Shown here: in pieces, positions 8,495-18,198 of the stretch
How positions within the stretch are numbered: the stretch's first letter is position 1
How the letters are laid out: every line of letters begins with the position of its first letter
Assembly (NCBI RefSeq): GCF_022429645.1
Contig: NZ_CP092480.1
Coordinates: 461,501 to 525,500 of the forward strand
Direction of reading: 5' to 3'
Source of the DNA: Lutibacter sp. A80
GTDB lineage: Bacteria; Bacteroidota; Bacteroidia; Flavobacteriales; Flavobacteriaceae
Length of the DNA: 64,000 bases
Notes under the pieces: model-generated
What the model was told of the DNA's origin: nothing
Databases searched by the model: none
Seen by the model: the letters and a program-made list of their open reading frames with translations, nothing else
Position numbers and translations under genes: made by a program

Positions 8495-10321
8495 TTAAAG
8501 TGTTTGCATAGTAACCAACTTAAAATATTCACCTTTTTCGGCTAATAATTCTTCGTGTTTACCTTGTTCTACAATTTCTCCTTTTTGAAGTACTATAATT
8601 AAATCTGCTTTTTGTATTGTTGATAAACGATGTGCAATTACTAATGATGTTCTATTTTCCATCATTTTTTCTAGGGCTTTTTGTACCAACTGTTCACTTT
8701 CGGTATCTAGCGCAGAAGTAGCCTCATCTAAAATCATTATTGGAGGATTTTTAAGTACAGCACGTGCAATACTTAAACGTTGTTTTTGTCCACCAGAAAG
8801 TGTATTTCCACTATCGCCAATATTAGTTTGGTATTGTAAAGGTAAGTTTTTAATAAATTCGTGTGCATTTGCAATGTTTGCAGCGTCTTCAACTTCTTCT
8901 AAAGTAGAGTTTTCAACTCCTAAGCTAATATTATTTTTAACAGTATCATTAAATAAGATGGATTCTTGAGTAACAATTCCCATTAAATCTCTTAATGATT
9001 TTTGTTTTATATCTTTAATATTTACACCATCTATTTTAATGGAGCCTTTATTAACATCGTAAAATCGTGTAATTAAATTTGCAAGTGTAGATTTACCACT
9101 ACCAGACTGTCCAACAAGAGCAACAGTTTGCCCTTTTTTAATATTTAAAGAAAAGTTTTTTAGAACATATTCATCTAAATATTTAAATGAGATGTTTTCA
9201 AATGAAATTTCACTATCAAAGCTTTTTTTAGCAATTGCGTTTGGAGTATCTGTTATGGTATTTTTAGTTTCTAAAATATCGATAATACGTTCTGCAGATG
9301 CATTTCCTTTTTGAATGCTATAAAATGCAGTAGAAATAGCTTTTGCAGGATTTAACACTAAATAAAATAGTCCAATATACCCAAAGAATTCTTGTGGTTG
9401 CATACCACTATTATCAGTTAAAACCAATCTTCCTCCAAACCATAAAATTGCAATTATTGTAGCAGAACCTAAAAATTCACTCATAGGAGAAGCTAATGTT
9501 TTACGTTGGATTACGCTTGTCATTAAATCTCTAAATTTTGTAGTAGAATTATTAAATTTATGTTCAATTTTAGTTTCAGCATTAAAACCTTTTATAACAC
9601 GTAAACCAGTTAAGGTTTCTTCCATAAAAGATAAAAATGTGCCTGTTTCTTGTTGTGCTAATAAAGATTTTGCCTTTAATTTTTTGCTAATTGCAGAAAT
9701 TATAAACCCTGAAACAGGTAATAAAATAAATACAAATAATGTCAATTTTGCACTTATAGCAAACATTGATATTAATGTTAAAATTATGGTTAAGGGCTCA
9801 CGTACTATGGTTTCTAATGATGTTAAAAAAGAATTTTCAACTTCTTGAACATCAGATGTCATGCGAGCAATAATATCTCCTTTTTTCTTTTCTGAAAAGT
9901 AGGAGAGTGGTAATCCAATAATTTTATGATATAAGCTATCTCGTAAATCTTTAACTACACCATTTCTTAAAAAGGCTAAAACAAAAGAAGCTAAATATCT
10001 GAATAGATTTTTAAAGAAAAATAAACTGAAAGATAAAATACAGATAAAAAGTAAGGCTTTATCAATTCCACCATTTTCCATTAATTCGGTGACTTTATAA
10101 TTTAAAGAACCAGAAACAAAATCGTATAAGCTTGCAATACCAGTATATACAGGCTTTGTATAGGTTTTTTCTTCTTTTCCAAATAAAATACCGAGTACAG
10201 GAATAAATCCTAAAACAGAAAGTACATTAAATAATGCATACAAAATATTGAAAACAATATTTAAGTATGCATATTTAAGGTAAGGTTTTGCGTATTTTAA
10301 TATCTTTTTGAAATAATTCAT
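8495..10321 (-). CDS. ABC exporter, MsbA/MDR-like half transporter
   Basis: A 608-residue fused membrane-plus-ATPase half transporter. The N-terminal ABC-transmembrane domain spans about residues 15-330 with six predicted helices; the ATPase domain (about 360-600) has Walker A GQSGSGKST, signature LSGGQKQRL, Walker B IMILDEATSALD and the H-loop VIAHRLST. Such proteins work as homodimers exporting lipids (lipid A-core for MsbA) or drugs; which one cannot be told here. Its ATG overlaps the phosphohexomutase stop by one base, so the two are co-transcribed and translationally coupled. Confidence 0.85.
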   Translation of the reverse strand: MNYFKKILKYAKPYLKYAYLNIVFNILYALFNVLSVLGFIPVLGILFGKEEKTYTKPVYTGIASLYDFVSGSLNYKVTELMENGGIDKALLFICILSFSLFFFKNLFRYLASFVLAFLRNGVVKDLRDSLYHKIIGLPLSYFSEKKKGDIIARMTSDVQEVENSFLTSLETIVREPLTIILTLISMFAISAKLTLFVFILLPVSGFIISAISKKLKAKSLLAQQETGTFLSFMEETLTGLRVIKGFNAETKIEHKFNNSTTKFRDLMTSVIQRKTLASPMSEFLGSATIIAILWFGGRLVLTDNSGMQPQEFFGYIGLFYLVLNPAKAISTAFYSIQKGNASAERIIDILETKNTITDTPNAIAKKSFDSEISFENISFKYLDEYVLKNFSLNIKKGQTVALVGQSGSGKSTLANLITRFYDVNKGSIKIDGVNIKDIKQKSLRDLMGIVTQESILFNDTVKNNISLGVENSTLEEVEDAANIANAHEFIKNLPLQYQTNIGDSGNTLSGGQKQRLSIARAVLKNPPIMILDEATSALDTESEQLVQKALEKMMENRTSLVIAHRLSTIQKADLIIVLQKGEIVEQGKHEELLAEKGEYFKLVTMQTL

Positions 10322-12036
10322 TAAGATAGTTTCATTTCAGTAATTATACGTTGAATTTTAGTATCTAATTCCGCTTCAACTTTTTTAGCATTTTCAATTG
10401 CATCTAGTGGTGCTTTTACGCTAAAATAAAATTTAATTTTAGGCTCAGTTCCACTTGGTCTTGCAGCAATTTTAGTACCTTCAACAGTTTCGTAAATTAA
10501 CACGTTAGATTTTGGAATGTCAATAGCTTCAACGGTATTTGTAAGTAAATTTGTTTTAGTTGAGGCATCGTAATCGTATAAATATTTTACTTTAGAACCA
10601 TCAATTTCAGTTACTGGATTTTCACGTAAATCTACCATCATTTGAGCAATTTGTTGTGCTCCATCCATTCCTTTTCTTACCAATGCAATTAAATGTTCTT
10701 TATAGAAATTAGTGTCAGCATAAATTTGTAGTAATTCTTGGTATATTGAACTTCCATTAGCTTTTGCATTTGCAGCAATTTCACATGCTAAAAGTGTAGA
10801 AGAAACGGCATCTTTGTCACGTACAAAATCTCCTATCATATATCCAAAACTTTCTTCACCACCACCAATAAAATCTAATGTTCCTTCGGCATCTCTAATC
10901 ATTTTAGCAATCCATTTAAATCCAGTTAGACTTACTTTAGATTGAACACCATATTTTTCGGCAATTTCTGCAACTAAATTGGTAGAAACTATAGTAGAAC
11001 CTACAAACTGTTTTCCGTTTAATTTACCAGCTTCTTTCCATTTTTTAATTAAGAAATCGGTCATTAAACACATTGTTTGGTTACCGTTTAATAATTTCAT
11101 ATTACCATCTAAATCTCTAACTGCAATACCTAAACGGTCACAATCTGGATCTGTTCCAATAACAATATCAGCACCAATTTTATTTGCTAATTCTGTAGCC
11201 ATTTTTAAAGCCTCAGGTTCTTCTGGGTTTGGTGATTTAACAGTTGGGAAATCACCATTTGGTTCGCGTTGTTCTTCAACAATATGTACATCTGTATATC
11301 CTGCTTTTTCAAAAGCATTTGGAACAGCTGTAATAGAGGTTCCGTGTAATGAAGTAAATACAATTTTTAGGTTTTCTTTACCAGCAGTATTAAATGTACC
11401 ATTTTTTACTGAAGCATCAATAAAAGCATTGTCTACTTTTTCGCCAATAACTTCAATTAAATCTTCTTTTGCATCGAATTTTATTTCAGAAAAATCTAAA
11501 CTGTTTACTTTTTCAATTATTTTATAATCGTGTGGTGGTACAATTTGTCCTCCATCAGCCCAATACACTTTATACCCATTATATTCTGGAGGATTATGAG
11601 ATGCAGTTAAAACTATACCTGCATCACAATCTAAATGGCGCACTGCAAACGATAATTCAGGTGTTGGTCTTAAAGCTTCAAATAAAAATACTTTTATTCC
11701 ATTTGCAGAAAATACATCTGCAACAATTTTAGCAAATTTTTGACTGTTATGACGACAATCAAAAGCAATAACAACTTTAAGTTCTTTATTAGGGGAAGTT
11801 TGTATTAAATAGTTAGACAACCCTTGTGTAGCTTTACCTAATGTATATTTGTTAATTCGGTTTGTACCTGCACCCATAATACCACGCATACCACCAGTAC
11901 CAAATTCCATATCTTTGTAAAACCTATCAGCTAATTGATCTTGATTGTTATCAATTAAAAGTTGAATTTCTTTTTTTGTTTCACTATCAAAAGTGTCTGT
12001 AAGCCAAAGTGAGGCTTTTTCTAAGATTGTAGTCAT
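10321..12036 (-). CDS. Phosphoglucomutase/phosphomannomutase (alpha-D-phosphohexomutase)
   Basis: Interconverts hexose 1- and 6-phosphates, feeding nucleotide-sugar and glycogen or cell-wall metabolism. The 571 residues fit the long PGM2/ManB type. Motifs: the phosphoserine loop VLTASHNPPEYNGYK, the metal loop GTDPDCDRLGIAV, the sugar-binding loop GGGEESFGYM and the C-terminal phosphate-binding RPSGTEPKIKFY. The frame extends to a TTG at 12051, but the ATG at 12034-12036 (MTTILEKASLW) is the natural start. It is upstream of, and overlaps by one base, the ABC exporter gene. Confidence 0.92.
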   Translation of the reverse strand: MTTILEKASLWLTDTFDSETKKEIQLLIDNNQDQLADRFYKDMEFGTGGMRGIMGAGTNRINKYTLGKATQGLSNYLIQTSPNKELKVVIAFDCRHNSQKFAKIVADVFSANGIKVFLFEALRPTPELSFAVRHLDCDAGIVLTASHNPPEYNGYKVYWADGGQIVPPHDYKIIEKVNSLDFSEIKFDAKEDLIEVIGEKVDNAFIDASVKNGTFNTAGKENLKIVFTSLHGTSITAVPNAFEKAGYTDVHIVEEQREPNGDFPTVKSPNPEEPEALKMATELANKIGADIVIGTDPDCDRLGIAVRDLDGNMKLLNGNQTMCLMTDFLIKKWKEAGKLNGKQFVGSTIVSTNLVAEIAEKYGVQSKVSLTGFKWIAKMIRDAEGTLDFIGGGEESFGYMIGDFVRDKDAVSSTLLACEIAANAKANGSSIYQELLQIYADTNFYKEHLIALVRKGMDGAQQIAQMMVDLRENPVTEIDGSKVKYLYDYDASTKTNLLTNTVEAIDIPKSNVLIYETVEGTKIAARPSGTEPKIKFYFSVKAPLDAIENAKKVEAELDTKIQRIITEMKLS

Positions 12037-12108
12037 AATAATTATTGTCAAATTTTATACAAAAATACTGTTATTAGTTGTAAATAAATAGTGCTTTTTA
12101 CTAAAACG

Positions 12109-13056
12109 TTATATATTAATTTTGTTTGAAATTGAATACCTTTTTGTAGCTGATTTAGTGCGAAGCATTAACTCTCCTAAAAAACCTGCTAAAAAGAATT
12201 GTGTTCCAATTATCATAGTTGTTAAAGCAATGTAAAATTGTGGTCTTTCGGTAATTAACCTACCTGTTGGATTAAAAAATAGTTTGTCTACACCTAAATA
12301 AAAGGCAAATGTACATCCAACAACAAACATAAGTGTTCCTAAAAAACCAAATAAATGCATGGGCCTTTTTCCAAAAGTAGATAAAAACCAAATAGTAATT
12401 AAATCTAAAAATCCGTTTATAAAACGCTCTATTCCAAATTTGGTTACACCATATTTTCTAGCCTGATGTACTACTACTTTTTCATCAATTTTAGTATATC
12501 CAGCGTTTTTTGCAAGTACTGGAATGTAACGGTGCATTTCACCATTAACATCAATATTTTTAATAACCTCTTTTTTATAAGCTTTTAATCCGCAATTAAA
12601 ATCGTGTAATTTTAAACCTGAAGTTTTTCTAGCGGCAGCATTAAATAATTTTGAAGGTATATTTTTTCTAATTTTAGAATCGTAGCGTTTCTTTTTCCAA
12701 CCAGAAATTAAATCGAAACCATCTTTACTAATTAGATTGTATAATTCAGGAATTTCGTCTGGACTATCTTGTAAATCAGCATCCATTGTAATTACAACAT
12801 CGCCTATTACTTCTTTAAAACCCGCATTTAAAGCTTGAGATTTTCCATAATTTTTTTGAAAACGTATGCCTTTTACAGCTGTGTTTTTTTTTGAAAGATT
12901 TTCGATTACTTCCCAAGAAGTATCTGTACTACCGTCATCAATAAAAAGAATCTCATAAGAATAACGATTGGATTGCATAACTTTTACAATCCAATCGTGT
13001 AATTCATTTAAAGATTCTTCTTCATTAAGTAGTGGAATAACTACTGATATATCCAT
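12109..13056 (-). CDS. GT2 glycosyltransferase, polyprenol-phosphate type, with two C-terminal TM helices
   Basis: A 315-residue family 2 glycosyltransferase of the dolichol-phosphate-mannose-synthase/ArnC-like group. It has the GT-A start SVVIPLLNEEESLNELHDWI, FIDDGSTDTSW, KGIRFQKNYGKSQALNAGF and the metal-binding MDADLQDSPDEI, then GLKAYKKEV. Two membrane helices follow at roughly residues 230-305 (FGFLGTLMFVVGCTFAFYLG and FYIALTTMIIGTQFFLAGF). It probably transfers a sugar from a nucleotide donor to undecaprenyl phosphate at the inner membrane. It lies 12 nt downstream of the DUF4199 gene in the same operon. Confidence 0.87.
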   Translation of the reverse strand: MDISVVIPLLNEEESLNELHDWIVKVMQSNRYSYEILFIDDGSTDTSWEVIENLSKKNTAVKGIRFQKNYGKSQALNAGFKEVIGDVVITMDADLQDSPDEIPELYNLISKDGFDLISGWKKKRYDSKIRKNIPSKLFNAAARKTSGLKLHDFNCGLKAYKKEVIKNIDVNGEMHRYIPVLAKNAGYTKIDEKVVVHQARKYGVTKFGIERFINGFLDLITIWFLSTFGKRPMHLFGFLGTLMFVVGCTFAFYLGVDKLFFNPTGRLITERPQFYIALTTMIIGTQFFLAGFLGELMLRTKSATKRYSISNKINI

Positions 13057-13068
13057 TTATTTTTTATT

Positions 13069-13596
13069 TTAATCTTCTTCAGATTTTTTTAAAATTAAAC
13101 CTTCTATAAGTGAAATTATAAAACCAAAGAATAAACTACCTATAATTCCCATTGCTGCTCCAATTAGTGGACTAGAAAATTTTTCTTGCATTGCTATTGC
13201 AACTTCCAATTGTTCATCAGTCATATTTGGGTTTTGTTCTAACATTTTTTCTTGACCAACTTTCATCATATTTTCCATAAAATCTGGTTCAATAAAATTG
13301 ATAAAAATTTGATTGTAAAGTACAGATATTATAGCACCAATTAATGCAATTCCCAATCCAATTTTTAATGCATCTCCTAAACTTAAAAGGTTATTATTAC
13401 CATCTTTATAGTTTTTTAACCCCATAAAAATTATAACAGCCATTATTACAAAGCTCGCAGCCATTACTCCAAATCCTTGATCGTAAATTTTACCCATTGC
13501 ATAAATTGCAACTGAGAGTATAACAGAAACTACACCTAATATTAGTCCGTAGTTAAGCATTACTTGTTTTGATGTTGTTGATTTTTGGTTTTCCAT
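13069..13596 (-). CDS. DUF4199-type four-helix membrane protein
   Basis: A 175-residue integral membrane protein with four hydrophobic segments (LILGVVSVILSVAIYAMG; GVMAASFVIMAVIIFMGL; LKIGLGIALIGAIISVLYNQIF; GAAMGIIGSLFFGFIISLI) and a polar Met/Glu-rich loop before the last. This matches the DUF4199 family, common in Bacteroidetes and of unknown function, typically found beside this GT2 gene. First gene of a two-gene operon with the glycosyltransferase, which suggests a role in the same envelope step. Confidence 0.75.
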   Translation of the reverse strand: MENQKSTTSKQVMLNYGLILGVVSVILSVAIYAMGKIYDQGFGVMAASFVIMAVIIFMGLKNYKDGNNNLLSLGDALKIGLGIALIGAIISVLYNQIFINFIEPDFMENMMKVGQEKMLEQNPNMTDEQLEVAIAMQEKFSSPLIGAAMGIIGSLFFGFIISLIEGLILKKSEED

Positions 13597-13764
13597 AATT
13601 GTTTGTTGAGTTTTTAGAGTAACAAATATACTAAATACACATTTAGTATAAAGTTAATTTAATTAATATTAGTATTTGTTTATAATAATTTATTAGTAAT
13701 CAGAATTTTAAAAATGTTACATAAAATTATAAAAAAAAACATTGTTTAAACTAAAAATTGATTG

Positions 13765-13772
13765 TAAATTTG
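13765..13772 (+). promoter_or_regulatory. Promoter of the SRP RNA
   Basis: TAAATTTG (TAnnTTTG) lies 5 nt before the RNA 5' end, with TTGTTT at 13742-13747 at the expected -33 spacing. This is one of the best-placed promoters in the window. Confidence 0.65.
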
Positions 13773-13776
13773 CACC

Positions 13777-13877
13777 GGGCAAGTCCTACACAACCAGCTC
13801 CCTTTGAATCCTCCAGGGCGGGAACGCAGCAAAGGTATTAGGTCGTAGCGGTGTGATGTAGGTAGCTTGCCTTTTTT
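13777..13877 (+). ncRNA. ffs: Signal recognition particle RNA (small bacterial type)
   Basis: About 100 nt. The terminal stem is GGCAAG (13778-13783) paired with CTTGCC near 13866-13871. The apical SRP54-binding loop is recognisable as the run GGGCGGGAACGCAGCAAAGG, the conserved GGNA tetraloop region plus the asymmetric AGCA internal loop. A T-run follows the closing stem and acts as terminator. The RNA scaffolds Ffh and FtsY for co-translational membrane targeting. Confidence 0.93.
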
Positions 13878-13947
13878 TCTACTCTTTTTTTCCTATTTAA
13901 TATCCTTTTTAATTTCTTACTAACTTTTAATTACCTTATAAATAATG

Positions 13948-13955
13948 TACTTTTG
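13948..13955 (+). promoter_or_regulatory. Possible promoter in the 13.88-14.15 kb gap
   Basis: TACTTTTG fits TAnnTTTG about 195 nt before the SDR start codon. If used, the SDR mRNA has a leader of roughly 190 nt. Apart from this I see nothing recognisable in the gap between the SRP RNA and the SDR gene. Confidence 0.3.
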
Positions 13956-14149
13956 AAATTATTTTAAATGGTTGTCTGTTTTTAAGTTTTAAAGGTTGTT
14001 TTCTTTTAAACATGTTTTAGAGAGCGTATTTTTAACTTGTGTGTTAAGTATAATGAGATACTCAAAAATGTTAAGCATTACGTTGCCAAAAATTAACACT
14101 AATTACGGATACTCAATTATTTTTTAATCTTTCAATTTTTTATTATTTA

Positions 14150-14953
14150 ATGAAAAAAGTAGTTTTAATTACTGGCGGGTCTTCTGGAATTGGAAAATCT
14201 GTTGGAGAATTTTTATCGGAAAAAGGATATATTGTTTATGGAACAAGTAGAAATCCTCAAAAAATATCCAAACATCCATTTAAATTAGTGGCATTAGATG
14301 TTACTAATGTTGAAACAATTAATACGGCAGTAACCGAAGTTATTACACAAGAAGGAAGGCTGGATGTGTTAATTAATAATGCTGGAATGGGAATTACCGG
14401 ACCTATTGAAGAAACTCCAACTGATGAAATGCGAAATGTTTTCAATACAAATTTTTTTGGTGCAATTGATGTAATGAAAGCTGTTTTACCTCAAATGAGA
14501 ACTCAAAAAAGTGGTTTAATTATTAATGTTACGTCTATTGCTGGTTATATGGGATTGCCTTATAGAGGTATTTATTCTGCAACAAAAGGTGCCTTGGAAA
14601 TTGTAACAGAAGCTGTTAGAATGGAAGTTAAAAATTTTGGAATACAAGTAACAAATGTAGCTCCGGGAGATTTTGCAACTAATATTGCTTCAGGAAGATA
14701 CCATACACCTGTTTTTGATAATTCTCCTTATAAAAAAACATATAAGGAAAATTTAGATTTAATGGATGCCCATGTAGATAGTGGAAGTGATCCTTTAGAA
14801 ATGGCAACTGCTATTTATAAAATTATTAAAACTCCAAAACCTAGAATACATTATAAAGTTGGAGATTTTATGCAAAAAAGTTCTATTGTATTAAAAAAAA
14901 TACTTCCAGATACTATGTATGAAAAATTATTAATGAATCATTATAAATTATAA
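14150..14953 (+). CDS. Short-chain dehydrogenase/reductase
   Basis: A 267-residue classical SDR. The cofactor loop is TGGSSGIGKSVGEFL; the NAG motif is INNAGMGITGP; the active site has the Ser of INVTSIAGYMG and YSATKGALE (YxxxK). The Arg in YGTSRNP after beta-2 suggests NADP(H) preference. The C-terminus is basic and extended, as in SDRs acting on lipid-like substrates. Substrate unknown. It appears monocistronic. Confidence 0.85.
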   Translation: MKKVVLITGGSSGIGKSVGEFLSEKGYIVYGTSRNPQKISKHPFKLVALDVTNVETINTAVTEVITQEGRLDVLINNAGMGITGPIEETPTDEMRNVFNTNFFGAIDVMKAVLPQMRTQKSGLIINVTSIAGYMGLPYRGIYSATKGALEIVTEAVRMEVKNFGIQVTNVAPGDFATNIASGRYHTPVFDNSPYKKTYKENLDLMDAHVDSGSDPLEMATAIYKIIKTPKPRIHYKVGDFMQKSSIVLKKILPDTMYEKLLMNHYKL

Positions 14954-15059
14954 AGTCTAAAAGTATGTTATTTTAATTATTGTAATTGTAGAAAAGCTTC
15001 AAAATTAGATTTTTACTTTAATTAACTCTAACACTTTTATTCAATTCCACATTAAAAAC

Positions 15060-15067
15060 TATATTTG
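15060..15067 (+). promoter_or_regulatory. -7 element for the aldolase gene
   Basis: TATATTTG (TAnnTTTG) lies 25 nt upstream of the ATG at 15093. Confidence 0.5.
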
Positions 15068-15092
15068 TAAACTAAACTTAAATAAACTTAAA

Positions 15093-15746
15093 ATGAAATT
15101 TTTTATCGATACAGCAAATCTAGACCAGATTAAAGAAGCACAAGCATTAGGTGTTTTAGATGGAGTTACTACTAATCCATCATTAATGGCAAAAGAAGGA
15201 ATAACAGGAGCTGATAATATTTTAAAACATTATGTAGCTATTTGTAATATTGTTGATGGTGATGTTAGTGCAGAAGTAATTGCTACTGATTTTGCTGGAA
15301 TGGTTAAAGAAGGTGAAGCTTTGGCTGCTTTACATCCACAAATTGTAGTTAAATTACCTATGATTGCTGATGGTGTAAAAGCGTGTAAATATTTTTCAGA
15401 TAAAGGTATTAAAACAAATGTAACGTTAGTTTTCTCTGCAGGTCAAGCTTTATTGGCTGCAAAAGCAGGAGCAACTTATGTATCTCCATTTATTGGACGT
15501 TTAGATGATATTTCTACAGATGGTTTGAATTTGATTTCTGAAATAAGACATATTTATGATAATTATGGTTTTACTACCAAAATTTTAGCTGCATCTGTGC
15601 GTCATACAATGCATATAATTGATTGTGCTAAATTAGGTTCTGATGTTATGACAGGTCCTTTAAGTGCAATAAAAGGTTTATTAAATCACCCTTTAACAGA
15701 TATTGGATTGGCAAAGTTTTTAGCTGATTATCAAAAAGGAAATTAA
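15093..15746 (+). CDS. fsa: Transaldolase / fructose-6-phosphate aldolase-like protein
   Basis: A 217-residue short transaldolase (TalC/FSA subfamily). FIDTANLDQIKEAQ, GVTTNPSLMAKEG, SAEVIATD, IVVKLPM (with the Schiff-base Lys) and TNVTLVFSAGQALLAAKAGATYVSPFIGR are all family signatures. It works in the cytosol, either as a transaldolase in the pentose phosphate pathway or by cleaving fructose 6-phosphate to dihydroxyacetone and glyceraldehyde 3-phosphate. Bacteroidetes proteins of this length are more often transaldolases, so the activity is undecided. Confidence 0.88.
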   Translation: MKFFIDTANLDQIKEAQALGVLDGVTTNPSLMAKEGITGADNILKHYVAICNIVDGDVSAEVIATDFAGMVKEGEALAALHPQIVVKLPMIADGVKACKYFSDKGIKTNVTLVFSAGQALLAAKAGATYVSPFIGRLDDISTDGLNLISEIRHIYDNYGFTTKILAASVRHTMHIIDCAKLGSDVMTGPLSAIKGLLNHPLTDIGLAKFLADYQKGN

Positions 15747-15771
15747 TACAATTACAATTTATTAATAACGT

Positions 15772-15811
15772 TATTAAAGCTAACAAGTTTTCAAAACCTG
15801 TTAGCTTTTTC
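15772..15811. terminator. Bidirectional terminator between the aldolase gene and uvrB
   Basis: AAAGCTAACAAGTTTT and AAAACCTGTTAGCTTT form a long hairpin (one mismatch) with A- and T-runs, between convergent genes. Confidence 0.8.
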
Positions 15812-15813
15812 TT

Positions 15814-17802
15814 TTACACTTTCTCTTTCAAAACTTTTATTTCATCACGTAATTGAGCAGCAACAATAAAATCTAATGCTTTTGCAGCAGTTTCCATTTG
15901 CTTACGTTTTTCTTTAATACGTTTTTCAATTTCAGTTTTAGATAAATAATTTAATTCTTCTTCCGCAGCCATATTTGCTGCATTGTCGTAATTATAAGAT
16001 GAAACAGTGTTTTTTGCTAATGTATTTTCAATACTCTTCTTAATTTGAGTAGGTGTAATATTATGTTTTGTATTGTAATTAATTTGTTTTTCTCGTCTTC
16101 TAGCAGTTTCATCAATAGTTTGTTGCATACTATTTGTAATTTTATCGGCATACATAATTGCTTTACCTTTAACATTACGAGCGGCTCTACCAATAGTTTG
16201 TGTTAAAGAACGGTGCGAACGTAAAAAACCTTCTTTGTCTGCATCTAAAATTGCAACTAAAGAAACTTCTGGTAAATCCAAGCCTTCACGTAAAAGGTTT
16301 ACTCCAATCAATACATCAAAAAGACCTTTTCGTAAATCTTGCATAATTTCTACACGTTCTAAGGTATCTACATCTGAGTGAATATAACGACAGCGAATAT
16401 GAATTCTAGTTAAATATTTAGCTAATTCTTCTGCCATTCGTTTAGTTAATGTTGTTACTAATGTACGTTCATCTTTTTCAACTCTAATTTGAATTTCTTC
16501 AATTAAATCATCAATTTGATTGATGCTTGGACGGATTTCAATTTCAGGATCTAATAAACCTGTTGGTCTAATTACTTGTTCCACAAAAACACCTTCGGTT
16601 TTTTGTAATTCGTAATCTGCAGGTGTTGCACTTACAAAAATAACCTGATTTTGAATGCTTTCAAATTCATCAAACTTTAAAGGTCTGTTGTCCATTGCTG
16701 CTGGCAATCTAAATCCATATTCTACTAAATTTACTTTTCTAGACCTGTCTCCTCCGTACATTGCATGTACCTGTGGAACAGTTACGTGGCTTTCATCAAT
16801 AACCATTAAATAATCATCAGGAAAATAATCTAATAAGCAGAAAGGTCGTGAGCCTGGAGTTCTTCCATCTAAATAACGCGAATAATTCTCGATTCCACTG
16901 CAATAACCTAATTCACGAATCATTTCTAAGTCAAATTCGGTACGTTCTTTTAACCTTTTAGCTTCTAAAGGTTTACCAATTTCATTAAAATAATCGTATT
17001 GTTTCATTAAATCTTCTTGAATAGCGTGTATTGCATTCTGTAGCACATCTGGAGAAGTTACAAACAAGTTTGCTGGATAAATAGAGAGTTGTTCAAATTT
17101 TTCTATTACCTGATTGTTGGTAACGTCAAAACTTTCAATTTCTTCAATTTCATCGCCAAAAAAATGAATTCTATAAGCATGTTCACCATAAGAAGGGTAT
17201 ACGGTTATGGTATCACCTTTAACTTTAAATGTTCCACTGCTAATTTCGGTTTCAGTTCTAGAGTACAAACTAGTAACTAACAATTGTAAAAATTTTGTAC
17301 GTGGAATTTCTTGGTCAACTTCTATTGTAATAATATTTTTTTTGAATTCAACAGGATTTCCAATACCATAAATACACGAAACGGAAGCAATAATTATAAC
17401 ATCACGTCTTCCAGAAAGTAGAGCAGACGAGGCACTAATTCTAAGTTTTTCAATATCTTCATTAATAGATAAATCTTTTTCTATATAAGTTCCGGTTGTA
17501 GGTAAAAAAGCTTCTGGCTGGTAATAATCGTAATACGATACAAAATATTCAACAGCGTTGTTAGGGAAAAATTGTTTAAATTCAGAATATAGTTGAGCAG
17601 CTAGTGTTTTATTATGTGCTAAAACTAAGGTTGGTTTTTTTACTTTTTCAATTAAATTGGCTACAGTAAATGTTTTTCCGGAGCCAGTAACACCTAAAAG
17701 AGTTTGGAATTTTTCACCAGATTCAATTCCTGCTACAAGTTGTTTAATTGCTTCAGGTTGGTCTCCAGTAGGTTTAAATTTTGATTCTAATTTTAATTGC
17801 AT
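15814..17802 (-). CDS. uvrB: Excinuclease ABC subunit B
   Basis: DNA helicase-like damage-verification subunit of UvrABC nucleotide excision repair. The 662 residues are full length. Motifs in order: GVTGSGKTFTVAN (Walker A), the beta-hairpin region VSYYDYYQPEAFLP, SCIYGIGNP, VIDESHVTVPQVHAMYGGD, VSATPADYEL, DVLIGVNLLREGLDLPEV and QTIGRAARN, ending in the C-terminal UVR coiled coil (EKRIKEKRKQMETAAKALDF). On the minus strand a TAnnTTTG element (17807-17814) lies only a few bases before the ATG, implying a very short leader. Confidence 0.97.
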   Translation of the reverse strand: MQLKLESKFKPTGDQPEAIKQLVAGIESGEKFQTLLGVTGSGKTFTVANLIEKVKKPTLVLAHNKTLAAQLYSEFKQFFPNNAVEYFVSYYDYYQPEAFLPTTGTYIEKDLSINEDIEKLRISASSALLSGRRDVIIIASVSCIYGIGNPVEFKKNIITIEVDQEIPRTKFLQLLVTSLYSRTETEISSGTFKVKGDTITVYPSYGEHAYRIHFFGDEIEEIESFDVTNNQVIEKFEQLSIYPANLFVTSPDVLQNAIHAIQEDLMKQYDYFNEIGKPLEAKRLKERTEFDLEMIRELGYCSGIENYSRYLDGRTPGSRPFCLLDYFPDDYLMVIDESHVTVPQVHAMYGGDRSRKVNLVEYGFRLPAAMDNRPLKFDEFESIQNQVIFVSATPADYELQKTEGVFVEQVIRPTGLLDPEIEIRPSINQIDDLIEEIQIRVEKDERTLVTTLTKRMAEELAKYLTRIHIRCRYIHSDVDTLERVEIMQDLRKGLFDVLIGVNLLREGLDLPEVSLVAILDADKEGFLRSHRSLTQTIGRAARNVKGKAIMYADKITNSMQQTIDETARRREKQINYNTKHNITPTQIKKSIENTLAKNTVSSYNYDNAANMAAEEELNYLSKTEIEKRIKEKRKQMETAAKALDFIVAAQLRDEIKVLKEKV

Positions 17803-17806
17803 AGTA

Positions 17807-17814
17807 CAAAAATA
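17807..17814 (-). promoter_or_regulatory. -7 element for uvrB
   Basis: Read on the minus strand this is TATTTTTG, ending 4 nt before the uvrB ATG. Transcription would start near the start codon, giving an almost leaderless mRNA. No clear -33 element is visible. Confidence 0.35.
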
Positions 17815-17937
17815 AGCTAATTTTTATGGTTTTCTTAGTTCATTTAAATTCGGTTTTTTCTATTGTTAATAATTATCTTAATAACATATTTTAAAAATTA
17901 GTTTTTCAACAAGTTTCTTGATTAATTTTAACCTAGA

Positions 17938-18110
17938 ATTTGGTTCAGTTACACTATTACGGTGTATTTGATTAAAAGGGAATCAGGTGAAATACCTGAA
18001 CTGTTCCCGCAGCTGTAAGTTCAATAGAGGTTTTACACTCTTTGTCACTGTTTTATTTAGAAATGGGAAGACGTAAAACTAGAACAAGTCAGAAGACCTA
18101 CCAATTTCAG
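17938..18110 (+). promoter_or_regulatory. Cobalamin riboswitch upstream of nrdG-nrdD
   Basis: The conserved order of the adenosylcobalamin aptamer is present: GGTTCAGTTACAC at the 5' side, AAAAGGGAATCAGGTGAAA, CCTGAACTGTTCCCGCAGCT, CACT, TGGGAAGACGT, and the 3' B12 box AGTCAGAAGACCTACC (18088-18103). It lies about 140 nt upstream of the class III ribonucleotide reductase genes on the same strand. B12 binding should lower expression, fitting a cell that switches from a B12-dependent (class II) enzyme to this B12-independent one; the class II enzyme is not in the window. Confidence 0.92.
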
Positions 18111-18198
18111 TTTAATGTCAAGCTTTCGGGAGAAAAGTGAATGGCATAGAATATTCTTATTTTGAATAATCTTAGCTTTTGGCAATTTATTAATTAAT

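Noticed and set aside
10979-11732. Plus-strand ORFs opposite the phosphohexomutase (182 and 87 codons)
   Set aside because: They are antisense shadows of a strongly conserved gene; the translations show no family features and are rich in Ser/Phe/Leu as expected for reversed A/T-rich coding DNA.
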